In this document: piece after piece, positions 16,216 through 26,242 of the stretch
How positions within the stretch are numbered: position 1 is the stretch's first letter
How the letters are laid out: the number at the start of each line of letters is the position of its first letter
Assembly: GCA_945893045.1 (NCBI GenBank)
Contig: CAMDEA010000047.1
Span: 1 to 48,169, forward strand
Length of the DNA: 48,169 bases
From: Planctomyces sp. SH-PL62
GTDB taxonomy: Bacteria; Planctomycetota; Planctomycetia; Planctomycetales; Planctomycetaceae
Direction of reading: 5' to 3'
Program-made: the position numbers and the translations under genes
The notes under the pieces: model-generated
The model's database searches: none
Seen by the model: only the letters and a program-made list of their open reading frames with translations
Told to the model about the DNA's origin: nothing

Positions 16216-18960
16216 ATGACCGGTCGAAACCTCGGTGCCTGTCTGCTGGTTTTCGCGTTCGTGTCGAGTACGCTCGCACAAGAAAAAACCGAGAAGCCCG
16301 CCGACACGCCCAACGGCGAACTGTTGCGGCGATTGCTGGACAAGGTCGATCAGCTCGACCGCGATTTGAAGACGGTGCTCAAGAACGCGCCGAAGGCGCT
16401 CCCGGAGAATCCCGCCGATCGCAAGCTGGTCGCGCTCCTCGAAACCCCGGTGATCCAGACATTTCATATCGGAGTCCGGAACAACCAGCCGGTGGAACAG
16501 CGCGTGTTCGTCGCCAAGCTGACGCTGGTCAATCTCACGCCCGATGCCAAGACGATCGAAGCAACGCAGGTCACGCTCGACGCGGACGGCAACTTGTTGA
16601 AGAACGGAGTGCTCGATGCCACGGTGCAGAACTACTCGCTCACCATCGGTCAGCAGGGCTATCAACTGAGCAATCTCAAACCGACGCCGACGCTGAAGGT
16701 CGCATCGGGACAGACCGCGACGACGTGGGTGGTCTTTGGCGGTCTGCCACGCGGGCCAGGCTTGCCGAAGCTCAAGCTGAGCATTGCGGACGGGGGCAAG
16801 CCGACGGAAATCGACATCAATGCGTGGGCCGCCGCGAAGTTGGATTTCTCCTCGCAGCGACTCGGCCCGCGCGGTTGCCTGGCGTTGCTGACTATCGGTG
16901 GCGAGCTGAACTTCATCAGCTACGGCGCGCTGGTCGAGGAATTGGAACGACTCGCCTCGCAGAAGGTGACGCGCGTGGTCATTCGTTGGGCAGAAAACGC
17001 TCCGGCGATTGATCTCAACCTGAGTTACCAATTCATCGGCATGGCCCAGAGCCTCGGCCGCACGGATCAACAGAATCAGCAACTGCCGTCGCTGCCGCAA
17101 TCGTTCACGGAATTCCGGCTCGCGGAACTGCCGGCCACAAATCAGTCGCAGAGCAACTACGGCGTGAATATGTATGGTCCGTCCCCGAATCCGACCGCGG
17201 TGGCCAATGCGTCGGTCGTTCACAAGACGACGGCGGACGCGGTCATGGCCGCGCTGCGCACCGCGTATGAGGTCGTGCCGCGCAACGAACTGCTCGACGA
17301 CATCCGCTCGGCCGATTCACTGACGCGCGCGGCCGCACTGGCAGCAGGGGGCGGACGGTTGGCCTCCGAACATTTGCCGCTGATCCTGCAACTCGCCGAC
17401 GACAACGATGTCGCGTTACAGAAGGCGGCACTGGTCGCACTGCGGCACTTCGGCGAACCGGAAGCGATTGAAAAATTGCTCGGCTATGCCCGCAAGAACG
17501 CCGAGCCGCTGGCGTCGATGGCCATCGAAAGCCTGGCTGGATCGCGCTACACCACCGCGCACGATGCGCTCTTGGGACTGCTCGAACGCGAAGCGGCCGA
17601 GTCTCGCAAGACGATCGTGAAAGTGCTGGCTCAATACCCGCGGCCGATCTGGTCCGAGACGATCTACAAGTACGTTCGCGATCCGCAGGGAGGCTTGGGG
17701 ATCGACGGCCTGCAAGCACTCGTCCGCGTGGGGCATCCGAAGTTGGTCGAGGTGCTCAAAGACACGCTGGACTCGCGCGATGCGGCGATGCGCGAGGCGG
17801 CGTTCAACGAACTCGTGAATCAAACGGATTCCGCCAGCGAACAGGTCGCGATGCAGTACACGCTGAAGCAAATGGAATCCGCGCCGCCGACTCCGGCGAT
17901 GCTGGCGTTTCTGACCAAGACGAAAGACCAAGCCTCGGTGCCGCTGCTGCTGAAGCATCTGAAGAATCCCGCCACCGACCGCACGGCCCTCATCAACACG
18001 CTCGCGCAGATTGGAGACCAAACGGTCGCCGACATGCTGGTCGAGCAATACGGCACGCTGCGTCCCAACGAACAAGTCGCCGTGCTGGGCATCCTCGGCC
18101 AACTCAAGTCGCCGGCGTTTCTGAAGCTGGCGGCGGGCGCGATGGAATCGACCGACGCCAGCATCGTCAGCACGGTCTGCCAGTGGTTGCAGAACGATGC
18201 TTCTCCAAACGCCGTGAAGCTGCTGATTCAAACGCTGGAGAAGACCACTCAGCCGAACACGATCGTCTACACGACGAACGCCCTGGGTCAGGTCGCGACT
18301 GCCGATGCGCGCGCCGCGCTGCGCAAGGCCCGTTCATCGAATGATCCCAACAAGCAGGCCCAGGGCCGGCAGGCGCTGATGATCCTGTATCAACGCTCGC
18401 CCGGAATGCAGTACGTCTACCAGGCGCGCGCCTACGTGCAGCAGAAGGATCAGAAAGCCGCGATCGAACTTTACGACCAGGCCATCAAGACCGATGCGGA
18501 ACTTCCCGACGCCTACGCCGAACGGGCCAACGCGCTCATCCGTCTGGACAAGTACCCCGAAGCCAAGAAGGACTTCGAGAAGGCCGTCGCGCTCGACGAT
18601 CTCAATCATCAGGCGGCCACCGGCCTGGGCATTTGCCTCGCCGTCGAAGGCAAGTTCGAGGAAGGGATCAAGGTGGGCGAGGATCTCCGCACGAAGTACG
18701 CGAACGACGGCTTGTATCGCTACAACGTCGCTTGCATTTACGGCCGAGCGGTCGAGAAGCTCTTGAAAGACGACAAGCTCCCCGACCGCGAGAAGAAGTT
18801 GGAGAGCTACCGCCGCAAGGCGCTCGACGATCTGCGCGAATCGCAGAAGCTGGGCTACAACGATCAGGAATGGACGAAGAAAGACCCCGACCTCACCTCA
18901 CTGCACGACCTGCCCGAGTTCCAAGAACTCTCCGGCCTGAAATCGGAGCCGAAGCCGTAG
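16216..18960 (+). CDS. Exported protein with HEAT-like repeats and TPR repeats
   Basis: 914 residues from the ATG at 16216, which begins a signal peptide (MTGRNLGACLLVFAFVSSTLAQ). Residues about 80-230 are beta-rich (TLVNLTPDAKTIEATQVTLD). From about 360 to 720 HEAT-like helices repeat (DVALQKAALVALRHFGEPEA; QASVPLLLKHLKNPATDRTA). From about 735 TPR units follow (YVYQARAYVQQKDQKAAIEL; DAYAERANALIRLDKYPEAK). This is a scaffold-type periplasmic protein of unknown partner. The start in the preceding palindrome is rejected because the upstream residues are translated repeat. A second HEAT protein follows at 19088. Confidence 0.8.
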   Translation: MTGRNLGACLLVFAFVSSTLAQEKTEKPADTPNGELLRRLLDKVDQLDRDLKTVLKNAPKALPENPADRKLVALLETPVIQTFHIGVRNNQPVEQRVFVAKLTLVNLTPDAKTIEATQVTLDADGNLLKNGVLDATVQNYSLTIGQQGYQLSNLKPTPTLKVASGQTATTWVVFGGLPRGPGLPKLKLSIADGGKPTEIDINAWAAAKLDFSSQRLGPRGCLALLTIGGELNFISYGALVEELERLASQKVTRVVIRWAENAPAIDLNLSYQFIGMAQSLGRTDQQNQQLPSLPQSFTEFRLAELPATNQSQSNYGVNMYGPSPNPTAVANASVVHKTTADAVMAALRTAYEVVPRNELLDDIRSADSLTRAAALAAGGGRLASEHLPLILQLADDNDVALQKAALVALRHFGEPEAIEKLLGYARKNAEPLASMAIESLAGSRYTTAHDALLGLLEREAAESRKTIVKVLAQYPRPIWSETIYKYVRDPQGGLGIDGLQALVRVGHPKLVEVLKDTLDSRDAAMREAAFNELVNQTDSASEQVAMQYTLKQMESAPPTPAMLAFLTKTKDQASVPLLLKHLKNPATDRTALINTLAQIGDQTVADMLVEQYGTLRPNEQVAVLGILGQLKSPAFLKLAAGAMESTDASIVSTVCQWLQNDASPNAVKLLIQTLEKTTQPNTIVYTTNALGQVATADARAALRKARSSNDPNKQAQGRQALMILYQRSPGMQYVYQARAYVQQKDQKAAIELYDQAIKTDAELPDAYAERANALIRLDKYPEAKKDFEKAVALDDLNHQAATGLGICLAVEGKFEEGIKVGEDLRTKYANDGLYRYNVACIYGRAVEKLLKDDKLPDREKKLESYRRKALDDLRESQKLGYNDQEWTKKDPDLTSLHDLPEFQELSGLKSEPKP

Positions 18961-18961
18961 A

Positions 18962-19030
18962 GTGGGTCGAGTCATCGAGACCCACCAAATTTGTTCGCGA
19001 CTCGCGGTGGGTCTCGATGACTCGACCCAC
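18962..19030. repeat. Perfect 25-bp-arm palindrome, GTGGGTCGAGTCATCGAGACC type
   Basis: Arms 18962-18986 and 19006-19030 pair perfectly over 25 bases. It starts two bases after the TAG stop of the HEAT/TPR gene and lies between two co-directional genes. Translating through it creates a false N-terminal extension of the next gene. Confidence 0.93.
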
Positions 19031-19087
19031 CCTACATGGGCTGACCCCTGCTCTTTCCGCATCACCTTAGTGGAGTACCCGCAGCTC

Positions 19088-20170
19088 ATGGTTTGGTTCT
19101 GGCGATTGGTGCTGACGACCGACTGGGTTCCCGCCGAAATGCGCGTGCGGGCCGCGGACAAATTGGGCGAGGCGAAAAGCCCCAGCGCGATCCGGTCGCT
19201 GATGCGCGTGCGACACCAGGGCAACACTCCCATCGCCGAAGCGGCGGTGGCCGCGATGAAACAGATCGGCGCGGTGGCCGTCGAACCGTTACTTAAGCAA
19301 CTGACTCATACCGTTCCAGCCGAACGAGCGAACGCGGCGGAGGCGCTCGGCTGGCTCGGCAAAGACGCGCGGCCAGCGGTCTCGGCGTTGATGGCTCGGC
19401 TGAGCGATCCGCAAACCGCTGTGCGTATCCGCGCCTGCGAAGCGCTCGGCCGCATCGGCCCTGGTGCCGTCGAGGCCGTTCCAGAATTCATGAACTGGCT
19501 GAAGGACCGCGAGCCGCGCCTCGTCGAAACCGCCGCGCGAGCGCTCGGCGGCATCGGTCCTCTGGCGAAGGACGCGCTCCCCGCGCTCATCGAGCAAATC
19601 ACCAACTACGACAAAGCCGCGCGCGAAGCGGTGGCCGAAGCGCTCGGCAAGATCGGCTCGCTGTCGCGGATCTTCGTGCCGAAGCTCGCCGCGCAACTCC
19701 ATCACGTCGATGCCGATGTGCGTGAAACGATCGCGCGAGCGCTCGGCGGAATCGGCCCCGAAGCGAAGGCCGCCGTCCCGATGCTCTCCGAGCAACTGGG
19801 CGACGTCGATCGCGCCGTTCGTGCCGCCTGTGCGAAGGCGATCGGACAAATCGGTCCGAACGCCGCCGCTGCCGTGCCGCGATTGATCGAACTCTTCAAC
19901 GACAAAGACTACGGCGTGCGCGAGCATGTCGCCAAAGCCCTCGCCGGCATCGGCCCCGCCAGCGCACCGGCAGTACCCGGCCTGATGAAACTTCTGCAAG
20001 ACGACCGCGGCAGCGTGCGAAATTCCGCCGTGGAGGCGCTCGGAGCGATCGGCCCGGCCGCTCAAGAAGCGGTCGGTGCCATCAAGGCTCTCGCGGAAAA
20101 GGACAAGTACGCGATGGTCCGCGACGCCGCGACGAAAGCGCTCAACGCGATTGCGGCCGGGTCAACGTAG
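19088..20170 (+). CDS. HEAT-repeat (PBS-lyase type) protein
   Basis: 360 residues from the ATG at 19088 (MVWFWRLVLTTDWVP). About nine HEAT/PBS-lyase-type repeats of roughly 35-39 residues follow, each with 'RxxAxxALGxIGPxAxxAVPxL' (for example ALGRIGPGAVEAVPEFMNWL, ALGGIGPEAKAAVPMLSEQL). There is no signal peptide, so it is probably cytoplasmic, unlike its HEAT neighbour. Such proteins are scaffolds; PBS-lyase-like HEAT repeats also occur in phycobilin enzymes, but no catalytic residue pattern is visible here. The final codon is a TAG within GTAGCC. Confidence 0.85.
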   Translation: MVWFWRLVLTTDWVPAEMRVRAADKLGEAKSPSAIRSLMRVRHQGNTPIAEAAVAAMKQIGAVAVEPLLKQLTHTVPAERANAAEALGWLGKDARPAVSALMARLSDPQTAVRIRACEALGRIGPGAVEAVPEFMNWLKDREPRLVETAARALGGIGPLAKDALPALIEQITNYDKAAREAVAEALGKIGSLSRIFVPKLAAQLHHVDADVRETIARALGGIGPEAKAAVPMLSEQLGDVDRAVRAACAKAIGQIGPNAAAAVPRLIELFNDKDYGVREHVAKALAGIGPASAPAVPGLMKLLQDDRGSVRNSAVEALGAIGPAAQEAVGAIKALAEKDKYAMVRDAATKALNAIAAGST

Positions 20171-20195
20171 CCGTCTTGTTCTACGAGGCGGCGCA

Positions 20196-20386
20196 GCACC
20201 AAAGGTGCGAAACTCGAAAGCCCAGGCCAACGGCCTGGGTTTGCGGACCATGACGACTCTCTCAGCCCCAACGGGGCGAAACTCGGCTGCGTGAGGTCGA
20301 GTTACGTCCCGTTGGGGCTGACAATGCGTGTTGCGACGACAACCCAGGGCGACGCCCTGGGCTATCGAGTCTCGCACTGTTGGTGC
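20196..20386. repeat. Nested REP-type palindrome cluster
   Basis: GCACCAAAGGTGC and a CCCAGGCC..GGCCTGGG hairpin on the left mirror CCCAGGGCG..CGCCCTGGG and a GCACTGTTGGTGC-type hairpin on the right. In the middle CAGCCCCAACGGGG pairs with CCCGTTGGGGCTG. The cluster is therefore hairpins inside a larger inverted repeat. It lies between convergent genes (ends at 20170 and 20426). Confidence 0.8.
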
Positions 20387-20425
20387 GAAGACAAACTCGC
20401 CTCACGCCTGCCGTGATCAGCACTC

Positions 20426-22360
20426 TTACCGTTCCACCACCACGAAACTGTCACCACCGTCCTCAAGATCGTTCGACATGACAATCAACGGCACGACATG
20501 CCGCCCGGCCGGCAATTGATCGGAGACGGACAACGTCAACTCGACACGCGAGGTTCCGTTGGCTGGAACGACGACCTCGCACGACCAAGGTGATGTGATT
20601 GAGCCATGATCCAACCGCAATCGCAACGTCTCTGATTGTGCGAGCGGATTGTCGATCACAACAGACGTGCGAGCGATTGCACCCGGTCGCACGGGGACCA
20701 GCAACGGTTCGACTTGAACTCGGCTGGGATTCCAATCGCGTCGGAAACGTCCGGACGGCGAGATCGCATCGGCGGCTTTCGCGGCGGCTTTTCCCCAAGC
20801 GACGCGCCGCTGAAAATCTTCGGCGTTGAACGCGAACGCGCCGCCATGTTCGGCCAGCACCCAATCGGGTTTCGCATCGAGCACCGCTTGAGCGCTCTGC
20901 GCATACAAATCCGGCCAGCCCCGATTGCGTCCTGACCAACCGCCGCTGCCGGAGAATTGATCCGCATGAAAGAAGTTGTCGGCCGTGAAGAAACACTGCC
21001 GGCCGTCGATCACCGTTTGCAGGCCCATCGTGAAATAGGTCTGACCGGGGAAGTGTCGCACCGCGAACGAGAACTCACGCCACGTCGCTGTCTCATTGGC
21101 TTTCAGCCAGCGGTCGGTGCGAATCGAACGGGCATCCAAGCCGAAGGCGGTCACACGCAACGGTTCGGCGATCGGCCGCGCGATGTCTTCCAGTGTCCAG
21201 ACCTCGAACGATTCGCGATTCGGTAATTGATGCAGCCCAACGTAATGATCGTTGTGCGCGTGACTGATCAGCACGACTTCGATCGGGCCAAGCTGCTCGT
21301 TCTGCTGCAAGCGACGAATCTGCTCGGCGAGTTTCGCTCCGAACGGGTCGATGACCACGATCGGGCCGGCCTCAGAACGGAGCACAAACGTGTTGCCCGT
21401 CAGAAACAGATGCGGCGACAACTTCCTCCACGGCTTCTCGCCGGCGGTCGCAACTTGCTCTTTGGCGAGGAATTCATATTGCGGTTCGTTGCCGAGCCGC
21501 TGCTTGCTGAACCGCTCGAAACTTTTCAAGAAGCCAACGTCATCGGCCCCCTTCGCGGTCTCTTCCAAGGCCGCGACCACGTCCTCTCGCAGCACTGGCC
21601 CGTGCTCTGGGCAGAGCAGTGTCGGCCGCAGCGCCGCCAGCTTACGCAACGATTCCGCCGAGGCTTTCAATCCCAAGTCGGTCCAATGATCCCAGTCGGT
21701 CGTGTACGGCGACCACAGCTTTCCGCGTGTCGCGAACGCATCACCGCAGAAGACCAGCGGCTCGGCAGACTTTGAGGACATCCGAGTCGCTGCAAACGCG
21801 ACGTGATCGCGGCTGTGTCCGGGAGTTGCCAGGACCGCCAGCCGCCAGCCACGCCAATCAATCACCTGGCCGTCCTCCAGCGAGCAGTCGATCGCGTCGA
21901 TGCCACGCGGATGAACGAGATAGTTGAACGCATTAAACGTGCGGTCTTTCAATCCGGGCTCCCGCCCCGGCACAAGTTCTGGCAAGCAGGCGTTCCAGAA
22001 ACTTTGCACTCCATCGCTGTGCAGCCACTCGGCCGAGGCTTTCGGAGCTTGAACGGCAACACCATCCGCGATCAATTCCTGAGCCAGTGCGCTCGTGTCG
22101 CGGTGAGCGTGCGTCAGCAGGCAACGCTCGATGCGGCGCACATTGAGCGACTTCAATCCGCGCCAGTCCATTTGCCGCGCGGCTCCGACCAGGATCGCCG
22201 CGTCGCCTTCAATCACGGCATACCCGCAAGGCAGGCCGGTGGATCGCCAGACTCCCGGCGCGACTTCGTGCCAGCGAGCCTCCGGCGGCGCACCTCGCGC
22301 CAACCAGACGATGACCAACAACAGCGCGATACACGACAACCCAACCGACAACTTGCGCAT
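20426..22360 (-). CDS. Tandem metallo-beta-lactamase-fold hydrolase, exported
   Basis: 644 residues with an N-terminal hydrophobic leader (about 1-23). Two MBL-fold domains lie in one chain. The first (about 30-275) has H84-A-H86-R-D88-T, then PGH182, CGD207 and EH253. The second (about 305-520) has H367-A-H369-N-D371-H372, HFPGQ (H436, with Q440 where a His is usual), TAD461 and AEHGG. The C-terminal about 100 residues are a beta-rich extension. Each domain lacks one usual metal ligand, and not the same one. MBL-fold enzymes cut esters, lactones, thioesters or phosphodiesters with zinc; the substrate here is unknown. Probably periplasmic. Confidence 0.85.
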   Translation of the reverse strand: MRKLSVGLSCIALLLVIVWLARGAPPEARWHEVAPGVWRSTGLPCGYAVIEGDAAILVGAARQMDWRGLKSLNVRRIERCLLTHAHRDTSALAQELIADGVAVQAPKASAEWLHSDGVQSFWNACLPELVPGREPGLKDRTFNAFNYLVHPRGIDAIDCSLEDGQVIDWRGWRLAVLATPGHSRDHVAFAATRMSSKSAEPLVFCGDAFATRGKLWSPYTTDWDHWTDLGLKASAESLRKLAALRPTLLCPEHGPVLREDVVAALEETAKGADDVGFLKSFERFSKQRLGNEPQYEFLAKEQVATAGEKPWRKLSPHLFLTGNTFVLRSEAGPIVVIDPFGAKLAEQIRRLQQNEQLGPIEVVLISHAHNDHYVGLHQLPNRESFEVWTLEDIARPIAEPLRVTAFGLDARSIRTDRWLKANETATWREFSFAVRHFPGQTYFTMGLQTVIDGRQCFFTADNFFHADQFSGSGGWSGRNRGWPDLYAQSAQAVLDAKPDWVLAEHGGAFAFNAEDFQRRVAWGKAAAKAADAISPSGRFRRDWNPSRVQVEPLLVPVRPGAIARTSVVIDNPLAQSETLRLRLDHGSITSPWSCEVVVPANGTSRVELTLSVSDQLPAGRHVVPLIVMSNDLEDGGDSFVVVER

Positions 22361-22412
22361 GTTTCAAACTCCGCACTGTCCAATGACAGCAAATCTTTCT
22401 GGCCTCATTTGT

Positions 22413-22472
22413 CCCCCTTCATTTTCCGCCAGCGTCTGGCGATTCGCGACCAAGGCGGCGAAAAATGAAGGG
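22413..22472. repeat. Imperfect palindrome, TTCATTTTCCGCC type
   Basis: CCCTTCATTTTCCGCC (22415-22430) pairs imperfectly with GGCGGCGAAAAATGAAGGG (22454-22472). It lies in the divergent gap between the MBL gene and the esterase gene. Confidence 0.55.
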
Positions 22473-22521
22473 CGGAAAATGGGAAAGTTCCTCCGCGAGT
22501 CTTTGAGCGACGGGGCCGTGC

Positions 22522-22598
22522 GTTCAAAATTCAAAATTGGCGGGTTGAAACTCGGAAGACAATCAATGCGCCAATCCCGCCAATTTTGAATTTTGAAC
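22522..22598. repeat. AT-rich perfect inverted repeat (TTCAAAATTC type)
   Basis: Arms 22522-22544 and 22576-22598 are perfectly complementary over 23 bases. Words TTCAAAATTC and AATTTTGAA recur. It lies 31 bases upstream of the esterase start codon and could affect its expression. Confidence 0.88.
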
Positions 22599-22629
22599 AC
22601 ACGACCCTTTTCATGAAAGCTGGTGCCAC

Positions 22630-23520
22630 ATGACAACGCTTCGATCTTCAATCCTGCAAATGAGCGGTTGGCTGATGCTGGCGACTGTGATGACGACGAT
22701 TTGCCTCACAACGCGAGACGGCAAATCGGATGAGAAAGCCGCTACCAAAATCATCTCTCGCGAAGACGTCGTGTACGGCCGCGTGACTGGTGCGGGACTG
22801 CTGGCGGACATCGCGTATCCGGAATCGAAAGAGCCGCTGCCGGCGATCATCTCGGTGCATGGCGGCCGCTGGGTCGGCGGGCACAAGAAGGACACGTCCA
22901 CGATCAAGGTTGAGCAATGGGCGGGCTTCGGATTCTTCGCCATGTCGATCGACTATCGCCTAAAGGGGACCACTCCGGCCCCCGCTTGCTACCAGGACTT
23001 TCAATGCGCGATCCGCTACGTCCACGCGCACGCCAAGGAATTCAACATCGACACCAGCCGCATCTTTTTGATGGGACAATCGGCCGGCGGCCACATGGTC
23101 TCGCTGGCGGCCACGCTCGGAGACGGCCCGTATCCGCGCACGGGCGGTTGGGAGAAAGAGAGCAACGACTTCCGCGCGGGGATCAGCGTCGCGGCGGCCT
23201 ACGATCTGGTGGCGCTCGACTGGGGCGCGCTGTGGACTCCGCCGGGTGTGGCGGTTGAGGAAGCTCGCGCGCTGGCGTCGCCGACCAAGCATGTGACCAA
23301 GACCTCGAAGCCGCTGTTGATCCTGCATTCCGATAACGACAAATCGGTTCCCGTCGCCAACGCGCTGACCATGATCGATGTGCTCGAAAAAGCCGGCGCG
23401 CGGCACACGTTCAAGCACTATCCCGATTTGGGGCACATGCAGATCACCGACGAAGTCATCAAGCAGTCGCTGGCGTTTATCAAAGAGCAATCCGCGAAGC
23501 CGAGCGACGTCAAAAAATAG
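22630..23520 (+). CDS. Alpha/beta-hydrolase esterase (BD-FAE-like), exported
   Basis: 296 residues. A hydrophobic leader covers about 1-28. The oxyanion motif is HGGRW (77-81), the nucleophile elbow is GQSAGG with S151, the acid is probably in HSDNDKSVPV, and the catalytic His is in PDLGHMQIT. This is the esterase/carboxylesterase-type fold common among bifunctional feruloyl/acetyl-xylan esterases and related planctomycete enzymes. A substrate such as an acetylated or feruloylated glycan is an inference only. It is transcribed divergently from the MBL gene; its end is convergent with leuC. Confidence 0.82.
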   Translation: MTTLRSSILQMSGWLMLATVMTTICLTTRDGKSDEKAATKIISREDVVYGRVTGAGLLADIAYPESKEPLPAIISVHGGRWVGGHKKDTSTIKVEQWAGFGFFAMSIDYRLKGTTPAPACYQDFQCAIRYVHAHAKEFNIDTSRIFLMGQSAGGHMVSLAATLGDGPYPRTGGWEKESNDFRAGISVAAAYDLVALDWGALWTPPGVAVEEARALASPTKHVTKTSKPLLILHSDNDKSVPVANALTMIDVLEKAGARHTFKHYPDLGHMQITDEVIKQSLAFIKEQSAKPSDVKK

Positions 23521-23535
23521 GCGCGTTGAGAAAAC

Positions 23536-23643
23536 CGCCACCCTGCTCGTCAGGGTGGTTCCCGCGCTCTGCAGCTACCAACTTTCCCAATCCAGTGTGA
23601 GTAGCGGCAGAGCGCGGGAACCTCTGGCACAAGGCCAGAGGCG
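23536..23643. repeat. Palindromic element with GTTCCCGCGCTCTGC core
   Basis: Inner arms 23557-23578 and 23601-23622 pair over 22 bases with one mismatch. Outer segments form further CG-rich hairpins. A second copy of the same element lies at 43653-43754. It abuts the leuC stop codon at 23644 directly. Confidence 0.88.
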
Positions 23644-25056
<1,413 letters not shown>

Positions 25057-25167
25057 GGCGATTTCAGTGGGCGGAGTACGGAGAGTGGAAGAGAAAGCGT
25101 GGAGCAGGCTCCCGCAACGGGGCGGATTCTAAGCGACGAGAGAAGTGGTTTGCACTCGCGGCATTTT

Positions 25168-25217
25168 GTAGCCCGGACGCCTACGTCCGGGCGCTCGGAC
25201 GTAGGCGTCCGAGCTAC
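25168..25217. repeat. Loop-free palindrome, GTAG..CTAC family
   Basis: Arms 25168-25192 and 25193-25217 pair over 25 bases with two mismatches and no loop. The core CGGACGCCTACGTCCGG is shared with the element at 27646-27703. It ends 1 base before the OsmC stop codon region (25219). Confidence 0.9.
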
Positions 25218-25218
25218 G

Positions 25219-25722
25219 TCACGCGATTTCGCTGGTGATCGCGGCCGGGGATTTCAGCGTCTGAAAGATCACGCAGAAGCGCTCGGTGAGCGACAGCAGC
25301 TTTTGCTTTTGTTCGGGAGTCGCGTCGCTATCAAGCTCAAATCGCAGGCGAATACGTTGGAAACCGATCGGCGTTTCCTTGCTGACACCCAGCGTGCCTC
25401 GGAAGTCCATGTCCCCTTCCGCGAGGACTCGACCGCCGCGCAGCGGGATGTCGAGCGCGGTGGCGACGGCCTTGAGCGTGACTCCCGCGCAGGCCACCAG
25501 CGATTGCAGCAGCATGTCGCCGGAGCAGGCCCATTGTTCTTCGCCGCCCGCCATGGGATGCAGGCCCGCTTGAATGAGGCCAGCCGGTGACGAGACATCG
25601 CAAGTGATGCTGTCCGCGCCGAGCGTGCCGCTGGCGTGCATCGTGACTTGAGCGGCGGCCGGGTCTTCTTTGTAGCGAGCTTTGAGTGGAGTTTGTTTGG
25701 CCTTGAGCTGTTCGGCGTTCAT
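25219..25722 (-). CDS. OsmC-family protein
   Basis: 167 residues from the ATG at 25722. The frame extends further upstream but runs into a large palindrome, so the internal start is preferred. The central pattern GEEQWACSGDMLLQSLVACAGVTLKAVA holds the first OsmC-type cysteine (WACSG) and the second (VACAG). OsmC/Ohr proteins reduce organic hydroperoxides with two conserved cysteines; the spacing and the short WACSGD motif suggest the general OsmC-like subgroup rather than Ohr. Likely a cytoplasmic peroxidase for lipid or organic peroxides. The gene is divergent from the sulfatase gene across a 520-base gap. Confidence 0.85.
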   Translation of the reverse strand: MNAEQLKAKQTPLKARYKEDPAAAQVTMHASGTLGADSITCDVSSPAGLIQAGLHPMAGGEEQWACSGDMLLQSLVACAGVTLKAVATALDIPLRGGRVLAEGDMDFRGTLGVSKETPIGFQRIRLRFELDSDATPEQKQKLLSLTERFCVIFQTLKSPAAITSEIA

Positions 25723-25797
25723 GACTGTGTCCTGCCAGGTGGATGACTTTTGAGTTGATCGGGAGGGAGTTGTAACACGAATGTGACGGAAAATTGG

Positions 25798-26187
25798 GGA
25801 CAGGAAAATGAAAGGCAGACTGAAATCAGAAGTCTGGAAATTTGCCTGACTCTCACGGATTCCATGTGCGTTCATTGGCCCCCATCCAGCTCGCCTGGAT
25901 GGAGCCGGAGACGGAGAGCTAGACACGCAGCAACACGAATTCTCAGACGCCATCCAGCTTGCCTGGATGGTGAATCAGATGGCTGAGCCGTCATCTTCTT
26001 CACCATCCGCACGAGGCGGATGGGGTTGGACAAAGAAATGGGCCGAGGTTCTTAGCTCACCATCATCCGCTCCATCCAGACGAGCTGGATGGGGGCGAAA
26101 ACCGGCGCACATGGAATTCGTTAGAGTCAGGAAATTGCAATCACCAGATTTGAAACGGTCTCGCTTGTGTTCCTCATGTTCCTGTCC
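25798..26187. repeat. Large imperfect palindrome with four CCATCC..GGATGG hairpins
   Basis: The outer ends GGACAGG (25798) and CCTGTCC (26181) are complementary, and long stretches between them pair imperfectly (about 25840-25905 with 26070-26145). Inside lie four 21-base hairpins of the form CCATCC-NNNNNNNNN-GGATGG at 25882, 25950, 26003 and 26072, spaced 68, 53 and 69 bases apart. It fills most of the 520-base gap between OsmC and sulfatase; apart from these repeats nothing else is recognised there. It resembles a non-coding mobile element (MITE-like), but no target-site duplication was established. Confidence 0.75.
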
Positions 26188-26242
26188 AGAATCTTGCTGT
26201 CTAGTTCCGTCATTCTCCGCACTCCACAAATCAGGAGCCACC

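Noticed and set aside
18962..19087. N-terminal extension of the HEAT protein to 18962
   Set aside because: The sequence is the palindrome 18962-19030 read as protein; the ATG at 19088 starts the repeats directly.
25967..26242. N-terminal extension of the sulfatase to 25967
   Set aside because: It is repeat DNA (25798-26187). The ATG at 26243 gives a proper signal peptide and follows AGGAG.
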